64,000 nucleotides of DNA from Methanothermobacter thermautotrophicus (GCF_014889545.1 NZ_QKOF01000006.1:434001-498000); one strand, 5' to 3'; positions 29,041 to 39,162 are shown, counted from the stretch's first letter. Notes: a model not told the origin generated them from the sequence alone. Numbers and translations: made by a program.

Positions 29041-29835
29041 ATGAAAAATTCACGGATCAAACTCATAACACTTCTATTTTCGGCCGTACTCCTATTCTCC
29101 ACCCTGCAGGCAGCCTCGGCCCTCAAAACCGAGATAATCTACACAGGTACAGGGGGAGATGTGACAAAGAACTACTACATAGAGAAGTACACCCCCAGGA
29201 CCCAGGTGACTTCAGAGGTGTTCCAGGCGGCCAGGAGGGGGACACCCATGTTCACCTTTGGAGATGGTGGGGGTAAGAAGGTCATGATAGTCGCTGGGGT
29301 CCATGGGAATGAACTCCCGGCATCCATAGCTGCTGTTAAACTCATAAACTACCTGTCAGGCAAGAAGATCAGGGGCACGGTCTACGTTGTGCCCTTCCTC
29401 ATACCATCATCCACCGCGAGAACTTCCAGGTACTGGAATGGTAAGAACCCCAACAGCATAGCAAATATCAGGGGCACACCCACAAACAGGATACTCCAGA
29501 TTGCACTTTCAAGGGACGTGGATGCGGTTGGCGACTTCCACTCAACAAGGCCCGGTGGAGTGCCAGGGAAAACATCCATCCTCTGCACACGGATCCCAAC
29601 CTATGAAAGCTACAGGATGGCATACTACATGAGCCGTTACAGTGGGTCCGCCTTCATACCTGCCCAGGTTGCAGGTAAGGATTACCCGAGAGCCCTTGAG
29701 GATGTATGCAACCTTGCAGGTATCCCTGCAGTGACGGCTGAGGTTAAATCCCCCCATGGTTATGTTGCATCTGGAAGTGTCACAAAATCCTACACCCAGA
29801 TGATGGGCTTCTTAAAGTACAATGGGATCGTCTGA
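29041..29835 (+). CDS. Secreted M14/AstE-like zinc hydrolase
   Basis: A 264-residue protein with a signal peptide (IKLITLLFSAVLLFSTLQAA). The mature part has GVHGNELPASIAAVKLINYL with an HxxE zinc pair, then VVPFLIPSSTARTSRYWNGK, and DFHSTRPGG with the candidate third zinc ligand. This is the succinylglutamate desuccinylase / aspartoacylase / M14 carboxypeptidase pattern. A wall or peptide substrate is plausible because it is secreted and neighbours a wall-binding protein; this is inference. ATG at 29041 follows AAGGTGAAATT; in-frame codons upstream are not needed. A TATA-like ATAATATAAG lies at about 28999. Confidence 0.72.
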   Translation: MKNSRIKLITLLFSAVLLFSTLQAASALKTEIIYTGTGGDVTKNYYIEKYTPRTQVTSEVFQAARRGTPMFTFGDGGGKKVMIVAGVHGNELPASIAAVKLINYLSGKKIRGTVYVVPFLIPSSTARTSRYWNGKNPNSIANIRGTPTNRILQIALSRDVDAVGDFHSTRPGGVPGKTSILCTRIPTYESYRMAYYMSRYSGSAFIPAQVAGKDYPRALEDVCNLAGIPAVTAEVKSPHGYVASGSVTKSYTQMMGFLKYNGIV

Positions 29836-29952
29836 TTCCCTATAAGGGTTCAGCATCCCCCCTTTTGTCGTAAAAAATTTTCATTTTTTCCTTTGAAAAG
29901 ATTTTGAGCTTCTAAAATATCCATCTCTTTAATGGTGGAGATTTTTGCTGTC

Positions 29953-30053
29953 TTTTGAACGGTCCTTTTCTGACGGAACTCTCTCCTGTGGTGGGAAGGA
30001 GTGGGCTTGCTCTTTTTTTGAACAGTCTTTTTCTGATGAACCTCTCTCCACAG
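29953..30053. repeat. Imperfect 38-bp direct repeat pair
   Basis: Copies at 29953-29991 and 30016-30053 share TTTTGAAC, TTTTCTGA and CTCTCTCC with a few substitutions. They lie between the convergent M14-like and CWB2/PMBR genes. On the minus strand they translate to two similar REVHQKKTVQK / REFRQKRTVQK segments in a 70-codon frame lacking a ribosome-binding site, so I do not call a gene. Confidence 0.5.
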
Positions 30054-30072
30054 CACTGTCAAAAAATGAGAT

Positions 30073-31806
30073 TCATGTGATGAGGTCCTTTACGAACTCC
30101 ACCACAGTATCAATCAGGCCCTTACCAACCTTCACAGAGGATGGGAACACCATCCGGCTCCTGTCTGTGTGGTTCTGGATTATCTGTGCAAACATGGCCG
30201 TGTACTCATCCCTGCCGATCCTATCAGCACCAACCTGCACATATGATGGGAGCCTGCCATTACTCCTGGTGAACTCATAGACCCTCCTTGCAACGTCACG
30301 GTACCCTGCCCTTGACAGTGTCCCGGTGTAGGTGTTACTGGATGATGGGGCATCGGATATCCTCGTGGTGTTCTTCCTTACAGGGAGGCCTGCAATGTAC
30401 TGTGATGCAAGGTAGACCCATTCCTGCCTGGGCATCACAGTGGCCTCTCCCCTGACTATCCTCTGGGCATCTGTGGATAGGGTTGTGGGGTCAATCTCAT
30501 GCCTTGCCACGTACCTGGAGGTGTCCATATCCCCAAGGTGCTCCCCATCTGCAGAGTAGGCATATTCAATCAGCTTCATGGCTGTGAGGTGTATCTGCTC
30601 ATCACTGCTGAAGCTCCTGGGTTCTATGAGGAGTATGCCCGCATCCCTGAGGAATCTGGAGGGCTCATTTATCCCTGCGAAGTAGGGGCTGGAGAAGTTG
30701 TCGTCCCAGGCCCTTGGAAGGTATCCAGTCGCTGAAAGTTTGAGGCTTCCATAGTTCACATAGACGATACCATCAAGTCCACTGGCATAGGATCTCAGGT
30801 ACCCCCTCTTCACCCCTGAGACAACACCATACATTGTACCGGGACATGCCGCGGCAATGTAAACAGCCAGCGAACCCTTAGGGGCGTTCTTAATCGCCCT
30901 GTCAGCCTCTCCTGGAGCAGGTGACTTCTCATCGACAATGACCCTTGCTGAACCACCTATCTCGGCCCTTATGGACTCCATGAGGCTCCTTCCATCCACA
31001 CCACTGAGCCTGTCAGAGCTTATGTAGATGGTTTCGAGGTCCCTGGAAGCGTAGCGGTTCATTATAACCGATGTTGTGGGGTACCCTGAGGACCATAGGG
31101 AGGTCCCGTTAACCCTCACTCCTGTTGAGGTACTGTAATATGCCCTGGTCTTCCAGATTGTCATGGCAACCGGTAGAAGCGTCCCCGGCGCTGAGACCCG
31201 CTGTGGGGATGCTGGCTGAACAGCGCTGAGGGTTGCAGAGTCACTTCCATACCAGACCCGCCTCCAGGGTATTCCAATACCCCTCAGGGACGAGGAGGGT
31301 ATTGCTGAAGGGGATGCACATATGATTATACTCCTGGGCTTTAAACGTTTTATCTCTGTCCTGGTGGCTGATGGTAATGTTTTACCGGCTAATAGGAGGG
31401 GCGCATCATTCTTTATTGCAATGTATGCTGCTGAAATGTCTGACCCCGTCCCCAGGACAACAACGTCGCTCCGGCTCCAGTAACGTGCAAGTGTGGATGT
31501 CCTCGCCGGGATCCGGGTCCCATTCACCCCCACGTCACCAACAACCACAGGGCTCTGGCCCCTGAGGTACTTCATCACGGACTTCTCAGGGGTGTGGCTG
31601 CTGATTATCAGCCGGCCATCTGTATGGGCCGCGGCGGGTGCAGTTATGATGGCATGGGAAGGATCCGTTACAAAAACAGCTGCAGATGCAGGTGAAACCA
31701 AAAGGAGTAACGCCATCAGCATGACAGTTAACTTCACTCTCATCCTTCCCAGAACTCTTACCGTGTTCTGGATGACCTGGAGGTTGCAATGGTATTCATA
31801 TCTCAT
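30073..31806 (-). CDS. Secreted cell-wall-binding protein (CWB2-like repeats plus pseudomurein-binding repeat)
   Basis: A large secreted protein of about 577 residues. A signal peptide core (MLMALLLLVSPASAAVFV) follows a long basic n-region. Repeating blocks such as RSDVVVLGTGSDISAAYIAI, LLLAGKTLPSATRTEIKRLK and IIICASPSAIPSSSL resemble cell-wall-binding repeat 2. Near the C-terminus GTLSRAGYRDVARRVYEFTR and GRLPSYVQVGADRIGRDEYT form one pseudomurein-binding repeat. ATG at 31806 is chosen because GGAGTGAT is ideally placed just after the pyrI stop; ATG at 31743 or GTG at 31737 would give a shorter n-region. It follows pyrI on the same strand. Confidence 0.75.
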   Translation of the reverse strand: MRYEYHCNLQVIQNTVRVLGRMRVKLTVMLMALLLLVSPASAAVFVTDPSHAIITAPAAAHTDGRLIISSHTPEKSVMKYLRGQSPVVVGDVGVNGTRIPARTSTLARYWSRSDVVVLGTGSDISAAYIAIKNDAPLLLAGKTLPSATRTEIKRLKPRSIIICASPSAIPSSSLRGIGIPWRRVWYGSDSATLSAVQPASPQRVSAPGTLLPVAMTIWKTRAYYSTSTGVRVNGTSLWSSGYPTTSVIMNRYASRDLETIYISSDRLSGVDGRSLMESIRAEIGGSARVIVDEKSPAPGEADRAIKNAPKGSLAVYIAAACPGTMYGVVSGVKRGYLRSYASGLDGIVYVNYGSLKLSATGYLPRAWDDNFSSPYFAGINEPSRFLRDAGILLIEPRSFSSDEQIHLTAMKLIEYAYSADGEHLGDMDTSRYVARHEIDPTTLSTDAQRIVRGEATVMPRQEWVYLASQYIAGLPVRKNTTRISDAPSSSNTYTGTLSRAGYRDVARRVYEFTRSNGRLPSYVQVGADRIGRDEYTAMFAQIIQNHTDRSRMVFPSSVKVGKGLIDTVVEFVKDLIT

Positions 31807-31816
31807 GCTATCACTC

Positions 31817-32287
31817 CTAGAACTGTGACTCGATCTCATCGGCCTCAATGAGGCGTTCACAGTAGTAGCAGCGTAGCAGAACAGGTTCCTTTGAGATGAC
31901 ATAGAAACGGTTCTCAACACCCTCGTCACTGTTTGTGATGCAGTTGGGGTTCGGACATCTCAGGATGCCCCTGACCTCCTCCATGAGCCTCACCTTGGCC
32001 TTCTCAACAATCTTATAGTCCCTTACAATGTTTATTGTGGCCCTGGGGGCTATCAGGGCTATCTGATCAACCTCTGAGGGTTTGAGTTCCCTGTTCTCTA
32101 TTTTAACTATGTCCTTGGATCCGAGCTGGGAGGAATCCATGTTCATTGCAACCGTCACCTTGCTATGCCCATCAGGGAGTCCAAGGATGTTGAGGACATT
32201 CAGGGACCTGTTTGCAGTTATATGGTCAATAACGGTCCCGTTCCTTATTGGTTTGACCCTCAGTTCGAAGGGTTTCTTCATATCCAT
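31817..32287 (-). CDS. pyrI: Aspartate carbamoyltransferase regulatory chain
   Basis: A 156-residue regulatory subunit that binds nucleotide effectors and organises the catalytic trimers of PyrB in pyrimidine synthesis. The N-terminal allosteric domain shows [20 protein letters not shown]. The C-terminal zinc domain has four cysteines in CPNPNCITN and LRCYYCE. PyrB is not in the window. The stop lies 10 bases before the start of the CWB2/PMBR gene. Confidence 0.96.
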   Translation of the reverse strand: MDMKKPFELRVKPIRNGTVIDHITANRSLNVLNILGLPDGHSKVTVAMNMDSSQLGSKDIVKIENRELKPSEVDQIALIAPRATINIVRDYKIVEKAKVRLMEEVRGILRCPNPNCITNSDEGVENRFYVISKEPVLLRCYYCERLIEADEIESQF

Positions 32288-32385
32288 CCCTCCTGTGACA
32301 TTGAAGGATACCTCCGGGATGACATCCCCCTGGATGCCATCATATCTGGAGGATATCCCTGTTTTAGGCGGTATCGGATGATCTC

Positions 32386-33597
32386 CTATTTTCTCATGGC
32401 AACGTTGAATGTTTCAATGAACCTGGCGTAGACTGGTCTTGTGATGAAGACCCCTATCAGGACACCGAGGACCGTTGTGAATGCAAAGCCGGCAAGGAGA
32501 CCTATACCGGTGGCACCCCTTGAGAAGCCTATGTAGGCCAGTGGGAGCATTGCAGCTATAAGGGTACCTGCGGATGCAAATATTATGAAGAAGGCATCCT
32601 TTATCCTGAACTTACGCCTTGTTCTCCTGCCCTCACCGGAGAGGACTTCATCTGTTATGATTATCTGGTCGTCCACCCCTGTACCTATCGCCGCCAGTAT
32701 ACCTGCTATGGCTGCAAGGTCAATGTTCCACCTGATAACCGCGGCCGCCCCCAGTATGAGTATGAGCTCTGCGAGGGTTGTGAAGAATATTGGCAGGACC
32801 AGGAGGGGACTGCGGTACCTCACTATGAGTATCAAGGCGATTGCAAGCACAGCAAGGAGTCCCGCGATCAGCGCACCCTCTGTGAACTGTTTTCCGAGTT
32901 CAGGGGATACGCTGCTCACACCGACAATCTTAACCTTAACAGGCAGTGAACCTGTTTTGAGGAGGGTTTCTATCTCCTTTGCCTGGACCTCAGCCTCTGC
33001 CTTGCTGTTCTCTGCACCTGTTATCCTGACATCGGTGACAGGCTTTCCTGTTGCAACCTCCGCTGATATTTCAGGGGATGTTATGAGACGGTCATCCAGG
33101 TACATTTTAACTGGCTCCCCTGCCTTGCCCCGGGCCGCCTCTGCGAACTTCCTGGCACCCTCTGGTGAGAGCCTGAAGGGGACCTCCCATTCATTACCGG
33201 TTATTATTGGGGACTGTACGCTCACAATATCTGAACCTGTCAGAACGGTCTCGTTACCGATCTTTGCCTCAAATTTACCGGGTTTACCGACTATCTTTGC
33301 GACCTGGTCTGGCTGGACACCGGCAATTTCAACTATAACGTTCTGGTCTCCGCTTGCACGCACCTTCACGTCCTTCACACCGAATATGTTGAGCCTCTTA
33401 TCAAGTACACTGGTCACGGTGTTCATGGTCGCGGCATCAACAGGCCTCTCGAGTTGTATCTGTATGAGGGACCCTCCCTGCAGGTCAAGTCCCTGCTGGA
33501 TACCCATTGTTGATATTGCAGTGATACTCGCCACCACCAGGACTATGAGGAGTAGCACGCGGTAGTCCTTAATAAACTTTGAGACCTTCCTGTTCAT
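32386..33597 (-). CDS. secD: Protein-export membrane protein SecD
   Basis: A 403-residue RND-type Sec accessory subunit. The first transmembrane segment is followed by [20 protein letters not shown]. The P1-like domain spans about 50-230, and five more membrane helices include [20 protein letters not shown] and [16 protein letters not shown]. It overlaps secF by four bases and is translated after it. Archaeal SecDF is thought to aid export without SecA, driven by the ion gradient. Confidence 0.95.
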   Translation of the reverse strand: MNRKVSKFIKDYRVLLLIVLVVASITAISTMGIQQGLDLQGGSLIQIQLERPVDAATMNTVTSVLDKRLNIFGVKDVKVRASGDQNVIVEIAGVQPDQVAKIVGKPGKFEAKIGNETVLTGSDIVSVQSPIITGNEWEVPFRLSPEGARKFAEAARGKAGEPVKMYLDDRLITSPEISAEVATGKPVTDVRITGAENSKAEAEVQAKEIETLLKTGSLPVKVKIVGVSSVSPELGKQFTEGALIAGLLAVLAIALILIVRYRSPLLVLPIFFTTLAELILILGAAAVIRWNIDLAAIAGILAAIGTGVDDQIIITDEVLSGEGRRTRRKFRIKDAFFIIFASAGTLIAAMLPLAYIGFSRGATGIGLLAGFAFTTVLGVLIGVFITRPVYARFIETFNVAMRK

Positions 33598-34439
33598 GAT
33601 TTAACCTCCAGGTACCACCTCAGAATTCCAAGATTCATGAGCCACGTGGTCAGGATATCCGCCAGTAGCCCTATTATCAGAACAGAGGCTATGTCACTCA
33701 GCACCCTGGCCTCCGGCATCAGGAATACCGTCACGAGGTAGAGTGCCGCCATTGAAGCGATTGCAGATATGGACATTGTAACACCTGTCTTCATGGCCCC
33801 GAGGGCCCTCTCATTGATGCTACCCTTCCGGCGTTTAAGGACCCTTGTGGTGAGTAGGATGTCTGTGTCCACACTGTAACCTATGAGCATAAGTATGGCA
33901 CCAACAGATGCCAGTGAGAGGGGTATGCCCAGGATTGACATCCCACCCACGGCTATTATGATATCAGATGCCGCTGCAAGTATAACAGCCAGTGAGGGGA
34001 CAGGGGCCCTGAAGATTATGAAAACAGTCACCGACATGAATAGGAATGCGAAGCCAATGGCCCAGTAGATCTGGTTCATGGCCTGTCTGCTCAGCACAGG
34101 GCCCACTGACTTGTAACTGTTGATGGTTGCTGTGCCCCTGAGGGCTTCACTCACCTTCACAACATCCAGGTCTGCACCGAACTGTACCGTCGCCCTTTCA
34201 CCCCTTATGGAGAGGACCTTAACGTCTCCTGTGCCCAGTTTTTCCCTGAGTAGCGATTCCAGTTCAGCCTGGGTAACACTCTTATGGAGGGTCAGCTCTG
34301 CAAGAGTTCCCCCCTTAAGGTCCACACTCTCGTTGAGTCCATTGAAGGTAACCAGAAGCAGCGCGATTAAAGTTATGGCTGCGGGTATTGCTATGAGAAG
34401 CTTGTATGACTTTAAAATGCGGTCAATCAAGGTTATCAC
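33594..34439 (-). CDS. secF: Protein-export membrane protein SecF
   Basis: A 281-residue SecF with an N-terminal membrane helix, the conserved [13 protein letters not shown] segment near residue 37 and a five-helix membrane block ([16 protein letters not shown]-like region, [32 protein letters not shown]). It is transcribed ahead of secD with a four-base overlap, so the SecDF complex is made from one transcript. Confidence 0.95.
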   Translation of the reverse strand: MITLIDRILKSYKLLIAIPAAITLIALLLVTFNGLNESVDLKGGTLAELTLHKSVTQAELESLLREKLGTGDVKVLSIRGERATVQFGADLDVVKVSEALRGTATINSYKSVGPVLSRQAMNQIYWAIGFAFLFMSVTVFIIFRAPVPSLAVILAAASDIIIAVGGMSILGIPLSLASVGAILMLIGYSVDTDILLTTRVLKRRKGSINERALGAMKTGVTMSISAIASMAALYLVTVFLMPEARVLSDIASVLIIGLLADILTTWLMNLGILRWYLEVKS

Positions 34440-34461
34440 CTTTAATAGTTTATCTTTCCTG

Positions 34462-34959
34462 TCACCTGGCTTCGTATATCTTCAGGTCCTTCTCATTGAT
34501 TATCCTGAGGGTATCCTCCCTCACCTGGATGAGCTCTTTACCTGCTGTTTTCTGGATGAAGAAATTTATGATCCTTCCTCCACGCGCCCCTATCTTCTCT
34601 GACATCCGATCTATTGCACCCTCACCGCCCTGCCGGCTCATGGTGGTGAATAGTATCACGTCCTTCCCGAGGAAATCCGCCCGGTCTATCAGGGTTATTA
34701 TCGCCGGCGCGGGTTTACCTGCCCAGGTAGGTGTCCCGACGTATATGAGGTCATAACCGGACAGATCAACCTTTTCTGGCTTTATGGGCGTTTTGGACTC
34801 TCTGATGGCGTCTATGGATGATCTGAAACTGCTCATGAACCCCTTTCTATCCTCAAGGTCCCTGATCTCAATAAGATCAGCATCCAGTTCCTCTGCAAGG
34901 GTCCTTGCAACCATCGCAGTGTTCCCGGTACGCGAATAATAAATTACACATGTCTTCAT
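34462..34959 (-). CDS. Flavodoxin family protein
   Basis: A 165-residue single-domain flavodoxin. The FMN phosphate-binding loop is [20 protein letters not shown] at the N-terminus. [20 protein letters not shown] and [20 protein letters not shown] supply the other flavin loops. ATG at 34959 is preferred because GAGTGATACG is directly upstream; a longer frame to 35022 lacks a site. It is likely an electron carrier or NAD(P)H-dependent reductase of unknown partner. Confidence 0.85.
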   Translation of the reverse strand: MKTCVIYYSRTGNTAMVARTLAEELDADLIEIRDLEDRKGFMSSFRSSIDAIRESKTPIKPEKVDLSGYDLIYVGTPTWAGKPAPAIITLIDRADFLGKDVILFTTMSRQGGEGAIDRMSEKIGARGGRIINFFIQKTAGKELIQVREDTLRIINEKDLKIYEAR

Positions 34960-35039
34960 CGTATCACTCAGCTTCGTCACCTTGGGTATGATCTGGACGG
35001 TATAATATATATCTCTGCCCATTTAATAACGGTGCCCTG

Positions 35040-36044
35040 CTATGGGTGCATCCCGGGGAAATCAAGACCCTCAGCCTCCCTGAACCCGAACATTATGTTC
35101 ATATTCTGGATGGCCTGCCCGGATGCGCCCTTCACGAGGTTGTCTATGGCAGAAACTATAACAGCCCGCTGATTGTCGTCAACCTCGAAGCATCCTATGT
35201 GGCAGAAGTTGGAGCCCCTGACGGCACTGAGTCGTGGGATTCCATCAACAACCCTCACAAAGGGTTCACCATCATAGAATCCCCTGAATATATCTGCGAT
35301 TTCATCCTGCTTCAGGTCCTCAAGGAGGAAGGTGTGGGCCGTCGTCAGGATGCCCCTTGTCACCGGGACGAGGTGGGGTGTGAAGCTGAGCCTCACAGGA
35401 TTCAGCCTTGAGAGTTCCTGTCTTATCTCAGGTGTGTGTCTGTGGCCTGTTACATTGTAGGGGATTACATTATCACTGCAGTGGGGGTAGTGGGTCAGTG
35501 GCGTTGGCTTAACACCCGCACCACTCACTCCTGTCTTTGAATCAATTATGAATGTGTCTGCGATTTTTTCATATACCAGGGGGAGACATGCAAGTATAGC
35601 GCCTGTCGGGAAGCAGCCAGGATTTGCAACGAGATCTGCGGAGGATATCTCCTCCCTGTGGATCTCAGGAAGTCCATAAACCGCCTCGAGGGGGCTTTCA
35701 TGTTTTATCCCGTACCATTCCTCATAGGTTTCAGTGTCATCAAAGCGGTAGTCACCGCTGAGGTCCACCACCCTTATACCCCTCTCCATGAGCTGGGGAA
35801 CGATCTTCATTGAGGCCCCGTGGGGGGTGGCTGTGAAGACAAGGTCCGCATCGATTTCCCCGGGACCGGCATCCTCAAAGTTCAGGTCAGTGTCCTGGAG
35901 GTGTGGATGCACCCTCGATACGGGAACACCACTGTACTGCCTCGATGTGGCTGAGACCACCTCCACCTTCCTGTGGTTCTCGAGGAGTCGCAGCAGTTCA
36001 CCTCCAGTGTATCCACTGGCTCCGATAATACCCACACTTATCAT
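35040..36044 (-). CDS. argC: N-acetyl-gamma-glutamyl-phosphate reductase
   Basis: A 334-residue arginine-biosynthesis reductase. The Rossmann loop is [20 protein letters not shown]. The catalytic cysteine lies in [20 protein letters not shown]. The C-terminal [18 protein letters not shown] block is also characteristic. ATG at 36044 follows AAGGTGATTGAG; an in-frame TTG at 36062 is less likely. Its product pathway supplies the arginine used by pdaD. Confidence 0.95.
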   Translation of the reverse strand: MISVGIIGASGYTGGELLRLLENHRKVEVVSATSRQYSGVPVSRVHPHLQDTDLNFEDAGPGEIDADLVFTATPHGASMKIVPQLMERGIRVVDLSGDYRFDDTETYEEWYGIKHESPLEAVYGLPEIHREEISSADLVANPGCFPTGAILACLPLVYEKIADTFIIDSKTGVSGAGVKPTPLTHYPHCSDNVIPYNVTGHRHTPEIRQELSRLNPVRLSFTPHLVPVTRGILTTAHTFLLEDLKQDEIADIFRGFYDGEPFVRVVDGIPRLSAVRGSNFCHIGCFEVDDNQRAVIVSAIDNLVKGASGQAIQNMNIMFGFREAEGLDFPGMHP

Positions 36045-36284
36045 CTCAATCACCTTAATCAACTGTGATAACTACTTTGGTGAACTAATTTAAATAAGGT
36101 GTCATGGGGGGATGTCTCATTCTCCCGGTCCACTTCAAGTGTCCGGTCATCACCTCTGCCTAACCTATCACCACAAATATCCAAGCCCTTTATCCACCTG
36201 ATGTTCCCTGACCAATGGATCTAGAGTACTCCCATAAAACCCCTTCACACTCCAATCCTTTCCTGACCCCAGGTCATGGCCACC

Positions 36285-36300
36285 AAAATTTATAAGTATA
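36285..36300 (+). promoter_or_regulatory. TATA box of the transglutaminase-like gene
   Basis: AAAATTTATAAGTATA is centred about 31 bases before ATG 36324, giving a nearly leaderless transcript. No ribosome-binding site is visible upstream of that ATG. The rest of the 36045-36323 gap contains the argC promoter (AATTTAAATAAGG near 36088) and no gene. Confidence 0.6.
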
Positions 36301-36323
36301 CAGGGGACAACCTTTAACTGTCC

Positions 36324-37193
36324 ATGGGGATCATTTTCCTCATGAATGGAGGCGGTAAAATTAAGCGTCACTCGATACTTGCATTACTGCTGCTTCTTGG
36401 AGTGGTGGTACTGCCTGCTGGAGATGTGAATGCTGCTGAATCAAATCTAACAGCAGATACAACCGGAAACACAACTGTTGCATATACAAAGGCATCAGCA
36501 TCGACAACAGTAAACTACACCTACCATGAATACGTCCCCTACAAGGTGCAGGTGAAGGTCTCCTACCTTAAACCATACACAGTGAAGGTTAAAAGGGCCA
36601 CCAGGAACTACTACTACAGGAAGGGCAAGTACAGAGTCAGATACACCTACGCCTACACCTACGTTACCAGGTACAAGAAGACCTACAGGTGGGTCACCGA
36701 GACAAGATACCGGAAGGTTACGAGGGTGGGATACGCTGAACTCTCTGATTATCTGAAGGAAACAGCTAACTGTCAGGTTTCGGATGAGGAGATCTCCTCT
36801 CTGAGCAGTAACCTCACATCAGGCTGTAACTCAACCTATGACAGGGCTGTGAGGATCTTTAACTGGGTCCGTGACAGCCTGGACTACAGTTTCTACTACA
36901 ACACACGTCAAGGAGCCCTGGGAACGCTCCACAGTGGATCAGCGAATTGCTGCGACCATACACACCTTCTTGTCGCCCTTGCAAGGTCGGCCGGCATACC
37001 CGCAAGGTACATGCATGGTAACTGTCTATTCAGGAGCGGTAACACCTATGGACACGTCTGGGGACAGCTGTACATCAACGGAAGATGGTACGACGCCGAT
37101 GCAACAAGTTTCTCAAACACCCTGGGAACAGTGAATAACTGGGATAGGTCCAGTGTATTTATCAAGGGCGTTTACGCGGAGCTACCATTCTGA
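36324..37193 (+). CDS. Secreted transglutaminase-like cysteine protease-fold protein
   Basis: A 289-residue secreted protein. A signal peptide (SILALLLLLGVVVLPAGDVN) is followed by a Thr/Asn-rich spacer and a remarkable Tyr/Arg/Lys/Val-rich region (about 70-135, RATRNYYYRKGKYRVRYTYA and YVTRYKKTYRWVTETRYRKV). The transglutaminase core follows with Cys in GSANCCDHTHLLVALARSAG, His in NTYGHVWGQLYI and Asp in RWYDADATSF. Pseudomurein endoisopeptidases of methanogen viruses use the same fold, so peptide-bond cleavage or cross-linking in the wall is a reasonable guess. The basic tyrosine-rich stalk may bind the anionic wall. Confidence 0.82.
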   Translation: MGIIFLMNGGGKIKRHSILALLLLLGVVVLPAGDVNAAESNLTADTTGNTTVAYTKASASTTVNYTYHEYVPYKVQVKVSYLKPYTVKVKRATRNYYYRKGKYRVRYTYAYTYVTRYKKTYRWVTETRYRKVTRVGYAELSDYLKETANCQVSDEEISSLSSNLTSGCNSTYDRAVRIFNWVRDSLDYSFYYNTRQGALGTLHSGSANCCDHTHLLVALARSAGIPARYMHGNCLFRSGNTYGHVWGQLYINGRWYDADATSFSNTLGTVNNWDRSSVFIKGVYAELPF

Positions 37194-37203
37194 TCTTAAA
37201 AAT

Positions 37204-37226
37204 TAATTTATTTTTTTATTTTTTGC
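37204..37226 (+). terminator. T-rich terminator between convergent genes
   Basis: The run AATTTATTTTTTTATTTTTT follows the transglutaminase-like stop by about ten bases and precedes the convergent ribL stop. It is an oligo-T type archaeal terminator for the plus-strand gene. Confidence 0.65.
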
Positions 37227-37245
37227 AGCTTTACCTGCTATAGAA

Positions 37246-37701
37246 TCAGCAGTTCTTAAGGGCGTCCTCATTGAAGTCCATGTTACGGATCCTTTTAATT
37301 ATCTTGCAGGTGCTGTCGAGTTCAGAGTTCCTGTACTTCTCTATCCTCTTAACCTCACATTCAAGGCCCCTCCTCCTGAGCTCCTCACGCAGCTCATCAA
37401 CATCGAACTTCTGATCGGGGCCGATGGCGATGATGTCAGGTTTTATGCGGTGCACTATCTCGAACATGTCGGTCTCACTGCCAAGGTAGGCCTCATCAAC
37501 AGGTTTAAGCATCCTGACAACCTCAAGCCTCTGATTCTCACCGACTATGGGGGTCCTCTTACGTGCCCTGACTGTGGAGTCCCTTGCAAGGACAACCACA
37601 AGCCTGGCATCCCTCCCCCCAAGTTTCCTGGCCTCCTCAAGGAAGAAACCGTGTCCCGGGTGTATTATGTCAAAGGTGCCCGTCGCCATAACTGTCTTCA
37701 T
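37246..37701 (-). CDS. ribL: Archaeal FAD synthetase
   Basis: A 151-residue nucleotidyltransferase that makes FAD from FMN and ATP (CTP in some archaea). The HxGH-type motif is [18 protein letters not shown] at the N-terminus. Other family blocks are [20 protein letters not shown] and [20 protein letters not shown]. The C-terminal cysteine near residue 151 matches RibL homologues, which carry redox-sensitive cysteines. It is encoded 12 bases downstream of hisA on the same strand. Confidence 0.92.
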   Translation of the reverse strand: MKTVMATGTFDIIHPGHGFFLEEARKLGGRDARLVVVLARDSTVRARKRTPIVGENQRLEVVRMLKPVDEAYLGSETDMFEIVHRIKPDIIAIGPDQKFDVDELREELRRRGLECEVKRIEKYRNSELDSTCKIIKRIRNMDFNEDALKNC

Positions 37702-37713
37702 TTTATCATCCCG

Positions 37714-38454
37714 CTATTCAATGTCCTGGTATTTAAGGGCCTCAGTGAAGTCTATAAGGCCCCTGTAGATGGCTGATCCTATAACCACCCCCCTGACACC
37801 GGTCCCCTGCAGCATCCCTATGTCGTCGAGGCTGCTGACACCCCCAGAGTAAATTACTGGTATGTCAACTGCATCCACAAGTTCAGTCACCGGTTTAAGG
37901 TCAAATCCTGATAGGAGGCCCTCGAAGTCCACGTTTGTAAATAGTATGCTGCCAGCCCCCCGGGCCTTTAATTTCCGGGCCATCTCCTCTGCTGTGAATG
38001 GAACCTTCTCTGTCCAGCCCCTTATAACAACCCTTGAGTCCCTGCTATCGAGTGAGACCATTATACGCTCTGAGCCGTATTCAGCTGCAAGCTCCTCAAC
38101 GACTTCAGGGTTTTCTATGGCCATGGTGCCCAGTATAACCCTCTCAAAGCCCATATCAAGGAGTTTTCCTGCATATTCTTTACTCCTTATACCTCCACCG
38201 ATCTGCAGAGGCACTGAAACCTCGTCTATGATCTCCTTAAGTATACCTGTATTCTTCTCAAGACCCAGGGCCCCGTCGAGGTCTACAACATGAACTGTTT
38301 CAGCCCCGAGGGATTCCCAGTTCCTGGCAACTCCGGCGGGATCATCAAGCACAACCTGCTCTGTCCCTGGTTTCCCCTGCACAAGCTGCACACACTTCCC
38401 ATCCTTTATATCCACGGCCGGTATTATAAGCATCCTGTTCTTATGAAAGCTCAT
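37714..38454 (-). CDS. hisA: Phosphoribosylformimino-5-aminoimidazole carboxamide ribotide isomerase
   Basis: A 246-residue TIM-barrel isomerase of histidine synthesis. [20 protein letters not shown] near the N-terminus holds the first catalytic Asp; [13 protein letters not shown] and [15 protein letters not shown] supply phosphate-binding loops; the second Asp lies in the mid-barrel [13 protein letters not shown] segment. GTGATAAA precedes ATG at 38454; an ATG at 38433 is an alternative start. It is co-directional with ribL. Confidence 0.94.
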   Translation of the reverse strand: MSFHKNRMLIIPAVDIKDGKCVQLVQGKPGTEQVVLDDPAGVARNWESLGAETVHVVDLDGALGLEKNTGILKEIIDEVSVPLQIGGGIRSKEYAGKLLDMGFERVILGTMAIENPEVVEELAAEYGSERIMVSLDSRDSRVVIRGWTEKVPFTAEEMARKLKARGAGSILFTNVDFEGLLSGFDLKPVTELVDAVDIPVIYSGGVSSLDDIGMLQGTGVRGVVIGSAIYRGLIDFTEALKYQDIE

Positions 38455-38580
38455 TTTATCACTGCTGTTAATGCTTTCCTGATCTGGGTTTTCCCGGGAG
38501 GATATTTAAAATTTCCTTTCCCGGTCCTTGAAGATATTTAAGTATCCATGGATATAAATGAGAAGTGAAGGTGGTGTGCA

Positions 38581-39162
38581 ATGGAGAGTATTGGGGCCCT
38601 CATTGAGGAATACCGGAGAATCACAGACCATGAGATAAGGGCTGAAAGAGATGGTTTAGGTCCCAGGAGACCTGTTAAGGATAATATAGAATTTAAGGAC
38701 CTTTTTAGTCCGGAGAGGAGGTTCTTCTCCAGTTCTGATGATGATGCCTGTTATGTCTCAAGCTTCCGCATGGGACACTTCAATATTCCTGATATAATCT
38801 CAGGTTCAGCGGCCGGTGTCTCCTACATTGGAGGCCTTAACCTTGGAAGGACCATCATCGCTGAGGGCATGGCTAACGACATTAACTCCCTTGCAGATTT
38901 CATGCTAGAGCAGAAACTGGGCATCCTTGATGCTGTATCTGAGTGGGAGGAGGATGGATACCTTAGGATGGATGTGAGGGTCTATGAGTGCATTGAATGC
39001 TCGGGTCTTCCCAATATAGGACGCCCCATATGCTTCTTTGAGGCGGGTATAATTGCCGGGGCCCTATCGGAGATACTCGACTGTGATGCGGATGCATATG
39101 AGCGGCGCTGCTGGACCAATGGTTACTCCTGCTGTCAGTTTGATGTTAAGGCAAGGATCTAG
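38581..39162 (+). CDS. V4R-domain protein
   Basis: A 193-residue protein whose C-terminal half is a V4R (4-vinyl reductase) domain: VYECIECSGLPNIGRPICFF and AGIIAGALSEIL, ending WTNGYSCCQFDVKA. The N-terminal half (residues 1-80) is specific. V4R domains bind small hydrophobic molecules or metal through cysteines and occur in methanogen regulators and methyltransferase-related proteins. The ligand here is unknown. GAAGGTGGTGTGCA precedes ATG. A T-run (CTTTTTTTGCG at about 39238) lies between it and the convergent EamA gene. Confidence 0.75.
   Translation: MESIGALIEEYRRITDHEIRAERDGLGPRRPVKDNIEFKDLFSPERRFFSSSDDDACYVSSFRMGHFNIPDIISGSAAGVSYIGGLNLGRTIIAEGMANDINSLADFMLEQKLGILDAVSEWEEDGYLRMDVRVYECIECSGLPNIGRPICFFEAGIIAGALSEILDCDADAYERRCWTNGYSCCQFDVKARI

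Noticed and set aside
29945-30280. 111-codon plus-strand frame
   Set aside because: Most of it is antisense to the CWB2/PMBR gene and the rest covers the direct repeats.
35046-35411. 121-codon plus-strand frame opposite argC
   Set aside because: A shadow of argC, whose catalytic motifs and start site are clear.
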